Shown one piece after another: positions 51,353 through 61,086 of a stretch of DNA of 64,000 bases (position 1 is the first letter of the stretch; each line of letters opens with the position of its first letter). Source of the DNA: Arcanobacterium sp. S3PF19 (GTDB lineage: Bacteria > Actinomycetota > Actinomycetes > Actinomycetales > Actinomycetaceae). The stretch lies in contig NZ_JRMX01000014.1 in assembly GCF_000758825.1 (NCBI RefSeq), positions 267,069 to 331,068 on the forward strand. Reading direction: 5' to 3'. The position numbers and the translations under genes were made by a program. The notes beneath the pieces were generated by a model. The model worked only from the letters and a program-made list of their open reading frames with translations, was not told where the DNA came from and ran no database searches.

Positions 51353-51384
51353 GGCGGTTCGTCCGAAACATCGGGCGAACCGCC
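51353..51384 (+). terminator. Hairpin between the second subtilase and the DUF364 gene
   Basis: GGCGGTTCG (51353-51361) pairs with CGAACCGCC (51376-51384), extended by CC/GG, starting seven bases after the stop. It is followed by TTT and then the next ribosome binding site. Confidence 0.6.
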
Positions 51385-51397
51385 TTTGGGAGGAATA

Positions 51398-52162
51398 ATG
51401 AATTCGGCATGGGAAATTTATGACCGGCTGATAGAGGCGATAGATCCGAACGTGAAAGTGACGCGGGCGGAAAATGTGGGACCCTGTTCCGAAGTTACGT
51501 CTTCGGAAAACAGTATCGGCCGCGCCCTGATAATGCCCTCCGACTCCCGTCCCCGCATATTTGCCGGCGGAAGCATGGAGGGCAGGAGCCTGAAAGATAT
51601 TGCCGCTTTGGTCAAATCGTGGAATTTTGACGAGGCGTCTTTCGGCATGGCTGCCGTTAATGCGTGGTGGGGGCAGGAAGAGCGCGCCCTGGGAAACGGT
51701 TTTGTCAAAATGAAATCGCTGATGTTCCGTGAACTTTTCGATCCTTACGCACAGGAAACAGCCGGAAAAACGGTGGGGGTCATCGGGCATTTCCCCTTTG
51801 TGTTTGATGCTTTGCCGCAGGCAGGGCAGATTTATGTGCTGGAACGCGCTGTGCGCCCCGGTGATTATCCCGATTCTGCCTGCGAATATCTGCTCCCGGA
51901 ATGTGACTATGTTTTTATCACGGGCTCGGCTTTTGTGAATAAAACCATTCCGCGTCTGCTTAGTCTTTCCCGCCGCGCGCACACGGTTGTGGTCGGTCCG
52001 TCCGCCGCGTGTGCGCCCTTCCTTGCCGAATACGGCGTGGATACGGTTCTGGGCTTTACTTCTTCGCTGATGCCCGCAGGGAAAAAGGCGATTATGGGTA
52101 ACGGGCGTATGTACGGCGCACGGCTTATTTTCACCGCCCATTCCCGGGAGAAACGGCAATGA
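51398..52162 (+). CDS. DUF4213/DUF364 (putative heavy-metal chelation) protein
   Basis: The 254-residue cytoplasmic protein begins WEIYDRLIEAI and has a Rossmann-like second half (GKTVGVIGHFPFVFDAL, YVLERAVRPGDYPDSACEYLLPECDYVFITGSAFVNKTIPRLLSL, VVVGPSAACAPFLAEYGVDTVLGF). This matches the DUF4213-DUF364 pair, thought to act in metal or ligand handling but without a firm function. GGGAGGA precedes the ATG. It follows the wall-anchored protease and could be its co-transcribed partner or a separate unit; DUF364 genes often sit with metal ABC importers, which are absent here. Confidence 0.8.
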   Translation: MNSAWEIYDRLIEAIDPNVKVTRAENVGPCSEVTSSENSIGRALIMPSDSRPRIFAGGSMEGRSLKDIAALVKSWNFDEASFGMAAVNAWWGQEERALGNGFVKMKSLMFRELFDPYAQETAGKTVGVIGHFPFVFDALPQAGQIYVLERAVRPGDYPDSACEYLLPECDYVFITGSAFVNKTIPRLLSLSRRAHTVVVGPSAACAPFLAEYGVDTVLGFTSSLMPAGKKAIMGNGRMYGARLIFTAHSREKRQ

Positions 52163-52198
52163 TTTTTCCGCGCACTACCGGTTGCCGCCAACCTGCGA

Positions 52199-52204
52199 TA
52201 CATT
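52199..52204 (+). promoter_or_regulatory. -10 element for leaderless LytR_C gene
   Basis: TACATT is followed by six bases and the GTG start, with no ribosome binding site. This matches the spacing seen at the cysS, femX-like and murJ starts. Confidence 0.5.
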
Positions 52205-52210
52205 AAACGT

Positions 52211-52786
52211 GTGGATAAAATTACCGAAACCCGCGCGGAGTATAAAGCCCGTCTGAAGCAGCGCCAGACCGTGATATTCGGTTCGATCGGTGCCGTGATG
52301 GCTATTTTGCTGGCACTGAATATGCTGTTTTTCACCGGGATTCTTCCTTTCCCTTTTTACCGCGGTTTTTCTTCGGCGAAGCCGGTGCAGTATACGGTGC
52401 CGTGCGCGGCAAAAAAGGCCCGTCCCGTTCCGCTCGGCGAAATCAACGTCCGCGTGTACAACGCAACTGCGCGTACGGGTATTGCCCAGCAGGTGAGCGA
52501 CGTTCTGAAAGAGCGGGGAGTGAATGTTTCCGCCACCGCAAACTGGGATTCCAAAGAGCGGGTAACGGATTCGGCTTTGATTATCACGGGACGGAAAACC
52601 GTTTCCCAGGCATATACCCTGCGTGCGTTTTTTCCCAAGTCGCGGGTTGTGTTTGAAAAGGGAGCGAATACGGGAATTGTGGATGTCGTGATCGGGAAGC
52701 AGTGGAAAGAGATGTATGAACTGCCCGCGAAAGCCGATTTCCGCAAAGCAATGAATTCTCTGCCCGGCTGCACATCGGATTTCTGA
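52211..52786 (+). CDS. Membrane protein with LytR_C domain
   Basis: The 191-residue protein has one transmembrane helix (about residues 20-43) and an extracellular LytR C-terminal domain (INVRVYNATARTGIAQQVSDVLKERGVNV). Stand-alone LytR_C proteins are a feature of actinobacteria and are thought to assist wall glycopolymer attachment by LCP enzymes. It starts with GTG and is probably leaderless. It follows the DUF364 gene by 48 bases. Confidence 0.85.
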   Translation: MDKITETRAEYKARLKQRQTVIFGSIGAVMAILLALNMLFFTGILPFPFYRGFSSAKPVQYTVPCAAKKARPVPLGEINVRVYNATARTGIAQQVSDVLKERGVNVSATANWDSKERVTDSALIITGRKTVSQAYTLRAFFPKSRVVFEKGANTGIVDVVIGKQWKEMYELPAKADFRKAMNSLPGCTSDF

Positions 52787-52931
52787 GTTTCGTCTGCTGC
52801 TGTTTCCGCTTTTCAGCCGCGCGGTATGCCTGCCTGTTTCTCGGCTGCAAATCGGTGCCGCCGCCCGTTTCGTCCTTATTTTGTCTCCGCACAGACAGGC
52901 GGCGCACATAAATATATGTGATTTTATTCCT

Positions 52932-52985
52932 TATAATTTTCTGTGCGTGCATATACGCGCAGGGGGGGGTACTGTATTGTACAGT
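52932..52985 (+). promoter_or_regulatory. Upstream region of the giant surface protein with poly-G tract and inverted repeats
   Basis: It contains a TATAAT (52932-52937), an inverted repeat GCGT-N6-ACGC (52945-52958), a run of eight G (52962-52969) and the palindrome ACTGTA-TTG-TACAGT (52971-52985). This is the 5' leader or promoter of the gene at 53043; which hexamers are used is not clear. Confidence 0.5.
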
Positions 52986-53042
52986 GGTATTTTCATATGC
53001 TTATCCGCATATTGATTATATGTAGACGTTTTAGGGAGAAAT

Positions 53043-56000
53043 ATGGCAAGCCGGAAAAATAATGGACACGGAAAAGATTCCGGGCGAAATGCAAAACATT
53101 CCGCCGCCGCGCACTGCACTCAGATCGGTGCGGCGAGTGTGGCTCTTACGTCCACTCTTGCCCTCGTTCTGCCTGCTTCTGCGGCTCCCATGGGAGACCC
53201 GGCACCCGGCACGCGCCATTTGGAGCAGACACGTGTTGTAAAAACGGAAAATAAGTCTTCCGCCGCGCCGGCGCATTCGCCCCGTACTCCGCTGCAAAGT
53301 GCCAATACCGAACGTATCGTGCGTGAAGTGCGCAAATATATGGAGAAAGCCGGCGCGGGAAAGCCGGGCGCACCGGCCGCGCACCCGGACACCGATGCTG
53401 TAAAACAGCAGCCGGCTCAGCGCACTTCCGCTCCTGCGCCGCTTCCGCCCGCTCCGCGAAGGACGCGCCGCCATGCCTTGGTACGTCCGCTTTCCTCCGG
53501 GGCGGAAACGCCTTCGCCGCAGCAGAATAATCCTGCCGGTGCCGCGCCCGCGCCCGGCGCGGGTACGCAGCCGAGCCCGGCCGTTACCGGGGTGCAGGGC
53601 ACTTCCGCGGCGCCTGCTGCTCCCACTGCTTCGAATACTCCTGCCGCTTCTAATGCTCCTGCCGCGCCCGATTCGCAGTCTTCCAATCCCGGCGGCCAAA
53701 AACCGAATACCGCACCGGCGCAGCCGTCTGCGGCTTCCGGCACATCCGCTGCCCAACCTGCACCGGCGCAGCATACTTCGCCCGGCGCAGCGCCCGCGCC
53801 CAACGCCGGTACCCGGCCGCAGCCCGCACCGGGATCGCAGACGCCGGCCGAGTCTGCGCCGCCTGCTGCTCCTACTGCTCCCACTGCGCCTACACTTCCC
53901 TCTCTGCCCGATTCCGGCAAAAACAGCCAGGTGATTGTGCCGAACACGGAAAATCAGACGGCACAGACCAAGGAAGAGGCAAATGAGCAGGTGCAGACGG
54001 ACAAAAAGCCGGAAGACACCTACAATCTGAAGATTCTGTATACGATCAGCGGCGAGCCGAACAAGCAGTTGGTTCAGCCTTATGAGCTGACTATTGACCG
54101 GCAGAAACTGGAATCGCTGGCAAATCAGAGCGAATATATTGAGCTGCCCAAACCTGCCGGCTTCCACCCCGCAGTCACGCATACGGGGAACTATACCTAT
54201 TTCGTGCGCAACGAACAGGGCGAATTTGTGCCCGACAACGGCACAAACGGAGATGCCGTCCGCTATCTGCGTCTCGACCGGCAGCTGATCGAAGAATACT
54301 GTATCGGCAAAGACGAAAAAACGGGTGTTCATTACGGCGAACTGAACATTAATTATGCTCCCCGGGTGACGAAGTACTACGTGCGCCACCTTCTCCAGGA
54401 CGAAGACAACCGCAACGGTTTCCACGATTCGGGCCGGGGAACGAAGATCATCGAAATCACCGACACGGACGCTTCCGGGCATCCGGTGAAAAAGAAGATT
54501 CACGTCACCGAGCATCTGGGCACGGTGGGGTCGTTTATTTATGCGCAGTCGGTGGAAATCCCGGGTTACGAGCCGGAAAAGAACAATGTGGGTTCCCCGC
54601 TTTCCGACAAAGCCGACGACGGCGACCACAAACTGGTGCTGAATATGCGCTATTACCGCAAGTCGCATGACGTAACCTACGACACCGCGGGCGGTACGGA
54701 CATTACGGCGCAGCGGGTGTATTACGACACCGTAATTCCGCCGGTGAAAGACCCGCAGCGGCGCGGCTACGTGTTCAAGGGCTGGGAGCTGGTGGATTCC
54801 GCGGGGAGGAAGATAAAGGATCTTCCCGCTCCGGCGCAGCCCGGCTCGTACGAAAGCCAGTCGACTTTCAAAATGCCGGATGAGGATGTGCATTTCCGTG
54901 CGGTATGGGAAGCGAACAAGACTACCTCCTATACGGTGAACGTATGGGTGCAGAAGCCCGATCTGGTTGATCCGGCGCACCCCGATTCCCTGATTAATTA
55001 TGATTTTGTGGGAATGGTGAAGCGTGAAAACGTCAAAACGGGCAGCGATGTGCAGCTCGATTCGATGTCGGATGCGGGCGTATCCGTGCCCGGCGCGCAG
55101 GACGGGCAGCACGTCACGGAAAATCCCCTGCTTGGTCTGACGGAAGATGAACTGACCGGCTCCGGCGGGCTGATTAAGAATTTCAACTGGCTGGGCGACG
55201 ATCCTGTTTCGGAGCTTCATCCGCAGGCAGGCGCGGATTCCTTTACGCGCTATTTCCTGATCAATAAAAAGCTGACGAAGAAACTGAACAGCGAACTGCG
55301 CGCCGGCGCCGCGGAAAAGAAAAACCGGCTGGATCCCAACGATCTGAATAACCGGCTGGATCTGGTATACGACCGGAAAACGTATGAACTGATTTTCTTT
55401 GCCGACAAAGCCTCGACGGAGGTTGACTACAACCCGTTTATATATACGAAAGACGAGAACGGTACGCTTACGGCATACTGCTACGCGGCGGCGGGAACCG
55501 GCTGCGCCGAATCGCTGGAGGATGGGCAGGATACGCTGGAATGGAAAGGAAAGACCATTCCCCTGAACCGTAACGGATACCGTTTCAAGGCCCGCTACGG
55601 GCAGATTCTCTCCCGCTGGCCTTCCACATCTTTTCTGGGAGGAATCCCGGATGGAAAGGGCTTTTTGGGCTGGAGAATATGGGATAAGAACAACAAGAGT
55701 TACCATTTCAGCTACCGCGACACGCCTCCCTACAGGCTGCTGGGAAACGGCAGTGTCGGCTTTGTCGGTCTTGGTTTTGCGAATCCGGCCTGGAAGATTA
55801 AAGACACTCCGGAGGGGCAGGGGCATGCCCCCGGTCCCGACCAGATCGTGATGTATGCGGATATGGGCCCGGGCGTGCGTCACATACAGACGCTGATCAA
55901 GAAGCAGACGCTGTCTTCCGCACGGAATCCGGGCGCCGATGCCGAATATGTGGTATCCGAAGACTCCAACGTCAAAGATGATACCGATAACGCCGAATAC

Positions 56001-59000
56001 GATTTTACCGCTCCGCCTATTGCGGGCTTTGAACCGGCACAAAAAACCGCCCGCCAGGACAGCGTCGACGACGGCGATTTTTCCGAAAAGGTAGACGATC
56101 TGTACGAGGAATACAAAGAAGCCTACGAAAAGGAACATCATAGGGAATATCCCGTAAGCAGGGAAGATTTTCCGAAGAAATTTAATCTGAAGTTCGGCAG
56201 CAGATTCAATCCGGATAGTGAGGAAGCCGACGATGATGATAATACCGAGAAAATCGGTTGGCTGGAGTTCGATTATAAGCGGCTGAAATATAAAGTCGAG
56301 TTCTGGGAGAAGGACGGCACACAGTCCATGATCTCCGAAGAACTGCCTTATGAAACCAATCTGAGCGCGGAAGGCTACACCGGAAAGGTAAAGCCGGTAC
56401 CGGGCAGCGGGCAGTTCCCCGATACTTACACCTTTATGGGCAAAACCTTTACCCGTCCGGCATACCTGCCGAAAGACTATGTGTTTGTCGGCTGGGCGCG
56501 TGACCGCGCCGGAACGCAGCTTATTGAGGGCGGGGACGGCCCCGGAGTCACGCTGCCGCTGAACGGAATCAAACTCTATGCGGCATGGGCCCGGGCAAAA
56601 GCGAAACACACCGTCACTTTTGATTACAATATGCCGCAGACCGATGCCCACGGGAAAGAAATACCCGGTACGAGTGTAACGAAAAAGCAGGTTGTGGAGC
56701 ATCGTACGAAGCTGGATAAAACAAAGCTGACCGTGCCCACCCGCCCGGGTTACGATTTCTACGGTTGGGAGATCACGCGCACCCTTACCGAGCCGGACGG
56801 CAGCACTGTTGTGAAGTCTCTGCCTTACGCTTTCGGCAACGGCGTTGTGGAGGATATTACGCTGAAGGCGGTCTGGATTAAAGACACGCGCTACACGGGA
56901 ACCGTGCGGCACGTCTTCCTGAAGCCCGGTGTCACCATTAAAGACTATGAGAGTGCGCCGGATGACGCAGCACGCAGTAAGCTGGTGGAAATCGTCCGCG
57001 ACCAGTCTCTTTCCGGTCTGCGCGAGCATCTGACGTATGCGGCCGAAGCCTCGTACCGCGATTCGCGCCATTTCCCGGACGTCAACTATCAGAGTTTTGA
57101 GGTTTCTTCGAACCCGTCGAAGAATACTGCCACATTCGTTTATCAGACGTACAACACGCGCTCGTATACCGTGCAGTATCTGGATGCGGCAAATCCTTCG
57201 CACCGGCTGCTTGCGGATAAAACAGTGCAGTCTGTGAACCGCAAATACGACGTTGCGTCCTATGCGCAGATAGACGGCTACAAGCCTCGTTCCCTGCAGC
57301 AGACGATTATTTATTCCACGGATTCGGAGGGGAAGCAGACCGCCGACGTTGTTATAAAGTTTATGTATGACGACGTGCGTGTGCTCAGGCGCGCGGACCG
57401 CACCCAGAAGACGCCCGACGGATACACCCGGTATATATTCAGGGTCGCGGACGGGAATGCCGATTCCGGTTTCATTTCCGACTGGCAGAATCATGCTGTG
57501 CCGGACGGCGGAGAATTGGTTTACGACGTCATTCACGGCACGAAAGCATATGAGCTGCCGCTGCCGAAGAAGCCGCAGGCGAAACCCGGATTTGTGTTTT
57601 ACAAGTGGAAGTCGGCGCTCAGCGTTTCCGACGGCAGAGGGGGAATGCATCACGTCGACGGCCCGGACCGTCTTCCCGTTCTTTCCGAGTCGCAGTCGGT
57701 TGCGGAAGTTGTGTATACCGCCCATTTCAACCTGAAGACGCCTCTTCCCGTGTCCGCTACGGTGTTCCGTCCCGGGCAGAAGCTCGGCGCGGGCGAAGAG
57801 GGTGCGAAGGCACTGATACAGAATTTCGCGGAGTATCCCGCCGGGGCGCATTTCTCCTATGCGCCGGGAGAAGAATTCGATCCGCGCCCCGGTCTGCATA
57901 AAATTACGGTGCAGGTCACCCTGGGCGGAGAAGTAACGCAGACGCAGGTGGAATACACCGTTCTTCCGCAGATGGTATTCAATACCTACTGGGATGCATA
58001 CAAGGATAAGTACGGCAGCGAATATGTGCCCCTGACCTTCACTTCCAAAACGGATGAGGGCACGATTGTCGGCGGCGACAGGCCCTATAAGAACGGGGCG
58101 AGCGATGCGATTACCGCCTGGGTGTATAAGGGCGCGGATCAGCGGATTCGTGTGCCGCTTGCGTTCGGCAAAGACCACAGCGACAAAAACTACAACTATG
58201 TGTTTAAAGGCTGGAAGCTTGTTTCCCCGGACGGACAGGTTCCGGGCGGGCAGGGAGATTCTGCCCCGGATATCAGCCCCGAAGCCGGGTATTACGATCT
58301 GAAGAACCCGCAGGCGGGTCTGACATATCAGGCGGTCTACAGGAAGATTGACTATGTGTCCGGCCATTCCGACAGCGGCGATATTCCCAAGGACGCCGTG
58401 GTTGCGGTGTTTAAGCCCGCGCCCGGACGGCAGTGGGATGACGGAACCACGGGCCCGAAGGTGTACTATGTGCGAAAGGGAACGAACATCCGCGACATTA
58501 AAGACGCCGATGGCAGGTCTGTGCTGGATAAACTGGCGGCATCGCTGACGGGCGCAACCGGCTGGTCGCGAAGCAGTATGCTGAACGACGGCATGAAGGT
58601 GGATCCGATTGATGATATGTCTTCCGCCTCGTGGGTGGTAAAGGAACCGTTCCAGGAATTTGTGGCGATCCAGACCAAGAATGCCGTTCCGATCACGAAG
58701 AGCAGTATGGAGTTTGCGATTCGCAAAGACGATTCCACGCTGCCCGCCCCGGAGAAATTCATCGAAAACTATGATCTTCTGCGCACCGATCCGAACGTGG
58801 ACAGTGTGCGGGTAGAGTATGTAGGCAGTCTCAAGACGGAGAAAGAGGGCACGTATTCCGTGCCGCTGAAGGTCACCGTCAAATATAAAGACGTGAAGAA
58901 ACCGGTCGAATACGAATCTATCGGCGTGCTGAAAGTGCTCTACGACCTGCTTTACGGGGAGAAGACGGAGAAAGATCCGCATACCGGCGAACTGAATCTG

Positions 59001-60884
59001 AACAACCCCGAAATGAAGAAGATTCACGATTTGTATGCCCGGGTGACCTTTGCCGATGCCGCCCCGGATGCCGATTCGCCGCAGGGCAAAGGCAAAATTG
59101 ACGGGCGCAAAGAATTCTATGCCTACAGGAGCAAGGCCTCGGGAGTGAAAGCACCCAAGGCAACGGGCAGGGATTACGACGCGCTTGGCTACCACTACAC
59201 ATTTAAGGGCTGGCACATCGTAGGATCGCCCGATTCGGAGATACTCAGCGACGCAGATGTGTACAGGAAGACGTATCCGCAGGATACCGTGTATGAAGCA
59301 GTTTATACGCGTATGGAGAACATCATCGACCCGAGTAAGGTGGACGAGATTCCGGCCGGCTATACGGCAGTGATCTTCACTCCTGCTTCCGGGCGTCTGT
59401 GGGCAGACGGAACGGACAAGCCGAAACTGCGCTATATCCGCCACGGGGCAAATCCCGCCGACAACGTGGCGTTTGCGAAGCTGACGGCGGAGCGGCTTGG
59501 GCGCACGCTTTCCGGTTTCACCGGCTGGAAGATGTACGATCCGAAAGACAAAGAGTTTGATCTGGCAGACAGCAAGTCCTGGGATTGGGACAAGCCCCGG
59601 ATTCTGGTGGCGCGTCAGACTCCGCTGCCGCAGCTCAAAATGCGGGAAGTGGTGATCGGTGTCGGCGACGAAATGCCTGATCTGCAGGACTTGGTGGCAA
59701 ATCTGCCCGAGCTGGCAAACAATCCGACCGTAACCGTGGAAAAGGCGGAAACGGAAGACGGCGTTCCCGTGAACGGGTCTTCCGCACGTCCCGGAGTCAC
59801 CATTGTTACGCTCACCCTTTCCTATCAGGGAGACCGCGCCGGGAAACCTGCCGGGGCGCACGCCGATTTGTCCGACACTCCGAACTTCGAGCGGATCCGG
59901 GTGCGCGTGCCCGTGCGCGTGCGCGTACTGCCGAATGTGATTGCCGGGCAGGATCTGCCGGCCGCCGGCACGCCCGAAGCGGACTTTGTTGCCCAAAACT
60001 ATACAAAGGTGACGTACGTGGCAGGGGAGCACGGAAGGATGCTTTCACCGGTATTCACCTATTGGGTGCGGAAGAATACGCAGGTACAGCTGGCGTTGCC
60101 GCAGATAGCCGCCGACAAAGGCTATCTGTTTAAGGACTGGACGTCCCGCACGAATCCCGTGCCGCAGGATCCGGGTCTCCGGGGTGTGGCCTCTGCCGAG
60201 CAGCGCGAGGCTCTGGCACACCGGGCGGAGATTGCGGGGAAGCCGTTTGTGGCGAAACTGATCCGTTCTTCGAAGCAATCCACGCTTTCTGCCCTGCGCG
60301 CTCTGCTCGAAAACGCGGGTGTTCATCAGGAAACGCAGTATGAGACGGTAATCACGGCGAACTTTGAGAAGATGAAACCGGCCAGGTTTGTTTTCTCCGC
60401 CACTGCCTGTGAGGGAGCGAATGCCTACTTCACTCTGGCGGACGGCTACGGCAAAGCCGTGTTTGCCCCGGGCGGGCCCGCTTCCGTGTTTGGTTTGCGT
60501 ACTTCCTGCGAAACCGGGAAGTGTGCGATAGCCGGCGTGCCGCGCATTACCGATTGGGCAAGCGGCGAGCGGTCGCGGATAGTGCCGATGATGTTTATGA
60601 CTGTCGATGAATACGGCAGGGAAACGGAACTCCGGGTGGATGTGGAGATTCTGCGCCGGCGCGACGCGGCTTCGCCGTACGTGCCTTCGCCCTATAGCCC
60701 GCCTGCTGTCCGGCCGCATAATCCGCCTGCTTCCCCTGCGGCAGCCTATACCACGCCGGCAGTCAATCCGGCGGTGCCCGAACGTCTGCCGCGTACGGGC
60801 GGCCACGCGGATTTGGGATTCTGGGCGGCGGCTCTCACCGCGCTGGGCCTTGCCGGCCGGCGGCGGAAGAAGGAGGAGGAGTAG
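53043..60884 (+). CDS. Giant LPRTG-anchored surface protein with InlB-type (Listeria-Bacteroides) repeats
   Basis: The 2613-residue protein has a long signal peptide (about residues 1-48, cleavage near ASAAP) and a low-complexity Ala/Pro-rich stalk (about 85-300). At least seven InlB_B/Flg_new-type repeats follow, each with a [YF]xFxGW core, at about residues 541-625, 1083-1186, 1189-1290, 1516-1563, 1718-1768, 2051-2092 and 2360-2443. Between the later ones are Rib-like beta domains. LPRTG at 2582, a hydrophobic stretch and GRRRKKEEE form a canonical sorting signal. Such proteins are adhesins. The second half is built from composite units of about 300 residues, e.g. FKPAPGRQWDDGTTGPKVYYVRKG against FTPASGRLWADGTDKPKLRYIRHG. 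AGGGAGA precedes the ATG. Confidence 0.9.
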   Translation: MASRKNNGHGKDSGRNAKHSAAAHCTQIGAASVALTSTLALVLPASAAPMGDPAPGTRHLEQTRVVKTENKSSAAPAHSPRTPLQSANTERIVREVRKYMEKAGAGKPGAPAAHPDTDAVKQQPAQRTSAPAPLPPAPRRTRRHALVRPLSSGAETPSPQQNNPAGAAPAPGAGTQPSPAVTGVQGTSAAPAAPTASNTPAASNAPAAPDSQSSNPGGQKPNTAPAQPSAASGTSAAQPAPAQHTSPGAAPAPNAGTRPQPAPGSQTPAESAPPAAPTAPTAPTLPSLPDSGKNSQVIVPNTENQTAQTKEEANEQVQTDKKPEDTYNLKILYTISGEPNKQLVQPYELTIDRQKLESLANQSEYIELPKPAGFHPAVTHTGNYTYFVRNEQGEFVPDNGTNGDAVRYLRLDRQLIEEYCIGKDEKTGVHYGELNINYAPRVTKYYVRHLLQDEDNRNGFHDSGRGTKIIEITDTDASGHPVKKKIHVTEHLGTVGSFIYAQSVEIPGYEPEKNNVGSPLSDKADDGDHKLVLNMRYYRKSHDVTYDTAGGTDITAQRVYYDTVIPPVKDPQRRGYVFKGWELVDSAGRKIKDLPAPAQPGSYESQSTFKMPDEDVHFRAVWEANKTTSYTVNVWVQKPDLVDPAHPDSLINYDFVGMVKRENVKTGSDVQLDSMSDAGVSVPGAQDGQHVTENPLLGLTEDELTGSGGLIKNFNWLGDDPVSELHPQAGADSFTRYFLINKKLTKKLNSELRAGAAEKKNRLDPNDLNNRLDLVYDRKTYELIFFADKASTEVDYNPFIYTKDENGTLTAYCYAAAGTGCAESLEDGQDTLEWKGKTIPLNRNGYRFKARYGQILSRWPSTSFLGGIPDGKGFLGWRIWDKNNKSYHFSYRDTPPYRLLGNGSVGFVGLGFANPAWKIKDTPEGQGHAPGPDQIVMYADMGPGVRHIQTLIKKQTLSSARNPGADAEYVVSEDSNVKDDTDNAEYDFTAPPIAGFEPAQKTARQDSVDDGDFSEKVDDLYEEYKEAYEKEHHREYPVSREDFPKKFNLKFGSRFNPDSEEADDDDNTEKIGWLEFDYKRLKYKVEFWEKDGTQSMISEELPYETNLSAEGYTGKVKPVPGSGQFPDTYTFMGKTFTRPAYLPKDYVFVGWARDRAGTQLIEGGDGPGVTLPLNGIKLYAAWARAKAKHTVTFDYNMPQTDAHGKEIPGTSVTKKQVVEHRTKLDKTKLTVPTRPGYDFYGWEITRTLTEPDGSTVVKSLPYAFGNGVVEDITLKAVWIKDTRYTGTVRHVFLKPGVTIKDYESAPDDAARSKLVEIVRDQSLSGLREHLTYAAEASYRDSRHFPDVNYQSFEVSSNPSKNTATFVYQTYNTRSYTVQYLDAANPSHRLLADKTVQSVNRKYDVASYAQIDGYKPRSLQQTIIYSTDSEGKQTADVVIKFMYDDVRVLRRADRTQKTPDGYTRYIFRVADGNADSGFISDWQNHAVPDGGELVYDVIHGTKAYELPLPKKPQAKPGFVFYKWKSALSVSDGRGGMHHVDGPDRLPVLSESQSVAEVVYTAHFNLKTPLPVSATVFRPGQKLGAGEEGAKALIQNFAEYPAGAHFSYAPGEEFDPRPGLHKITVQVTLGGEVTQTQVEYTVLPQMVFNTYWDAYKDKYGSEYVPLTFTSKTDEGTIVGGDRPYKNGASDAITAWVYKGADQRIRVPLAFGKDHSDKNYNYVFKGWKLVSPDGQVPGGQGDSAPDISPEAGYYDLKNPQAGLTYQAVYRKIDYVSGHSDSGDIPKDAVVAVFKPAPGRQWDDGTTGPKVYYVRKGTNIRDIKDADGRSVLDKLAASLTGATGWSRSSMLNDGMKVDPIDDMSSASWVVKEPFQEFVAIQTKNAVPITKSSMEFAIRKDDSTLPAPEKFIENYDLLRTDPNVDSVRVEYVGSLKTEKEGTYSVPLKVTVKYKDVKKPVEYESIGVLKVLYDLLYGEKTEKDPHTGELNLNNPEMKKIHDLYARVTFADAAPDADSPQGKGKIDGRKEFYAYRSKASGVKAPKATGRDYDALGYHYTFKGWHIVGSPDSEILSDADVYRKTYPQDTVYEAVYTRMENIIDPSKVDEIPAGYTAVIFTPASGRLWADGTDKPKLRYIRHGANPADNVAFAKLTAERLGRTLSGFTGWKMYDPKDKEFDLADSKSWDWDKPRILVARQTPLPQLKMREVVIGVGDEMPDLQDLVANLPELANNPTVTVEKAETEDGVPVNGSSARPGVTIVTLTLSYQGDRAGKPAGAHADLSDTPNFERIRVRVPVRVRVLPNVIAGQDLPAAGTPEADFVAQNYTKVTYVAGEHGRMLSPVFTYWVRKNTQVQLALPQIAADKGYLFKDWTSRTNPVPQDPGLRGVASAEQREALAHRAEIAGKPFVAKLIRSSKQSTLSALRALLENAGVHQETQYETVITANFEKMKPARFVFSATACEGANAYFTLADGYGKAVFAPGGPASVFGLRTSCETGKCAIAGVPRITDWASGERSRIVPMMFMTVDEYGRETELRVDVEILRRRDAASPYVPSPYSPPAVRPHNPPASPAAAYTTPAVNPAVPERLPRTGGHADLGFWAAALTALGLAGRRRKKEEE

Positions 60885-60971
60885 TCTTCGCGGTGGGCGG
60901 CGCACTTTGCCGGTCTTGGGCCGCGGCCCGGCCGCGGTTTTCCGGTAAACGGTGCTTCGCCGCCTGCTGTC

Positions 60972-61004
60972 CGGTTCGGTCCGCCTTTCGGGCGGACCGA
61001 ACCG
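60972..61004 (+). terminator. Terminator after the giant surface protein gene
   Basis: A perfect 14-bp stem (60972-60985 with 60991-61004) with a short loop is followed by CCGTATTTTGG. Confidence 0.7.
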
Positions 61005-61039
61005 CCGTATTTTGGGGAATTTTTATTTCGCGGAATTTG

Positions 61040-61048
61040 TGCTACACT
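61040..61048 (+). promoter_or_regulatory. Extended -10 promoter of codBA
   Basis: TGCTACACT is a TGn extended -10 with hexamer TACACT, 38 bases before the codB start. Confidence 0.55.
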
Positions 61049-61086
61049 TATGACAATTTGGGTTAAAAACGCAGATAGGAGTATTC

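Noticed and set aside
47384..52159. 1591-codon minus-strand open frame
   Set aside because: Antisense shadow spanning the second subtilase and the DUF364 gene; composition rich in Arg, His and Pro with no recognisable motif.
53031..60032. 2333-codon open frame on the minus strand
   Set aside because: It lies fully antisense to the giant surface protein, shows no domains, signal or ribosome binding site, and reflects codon bias of the real gene.
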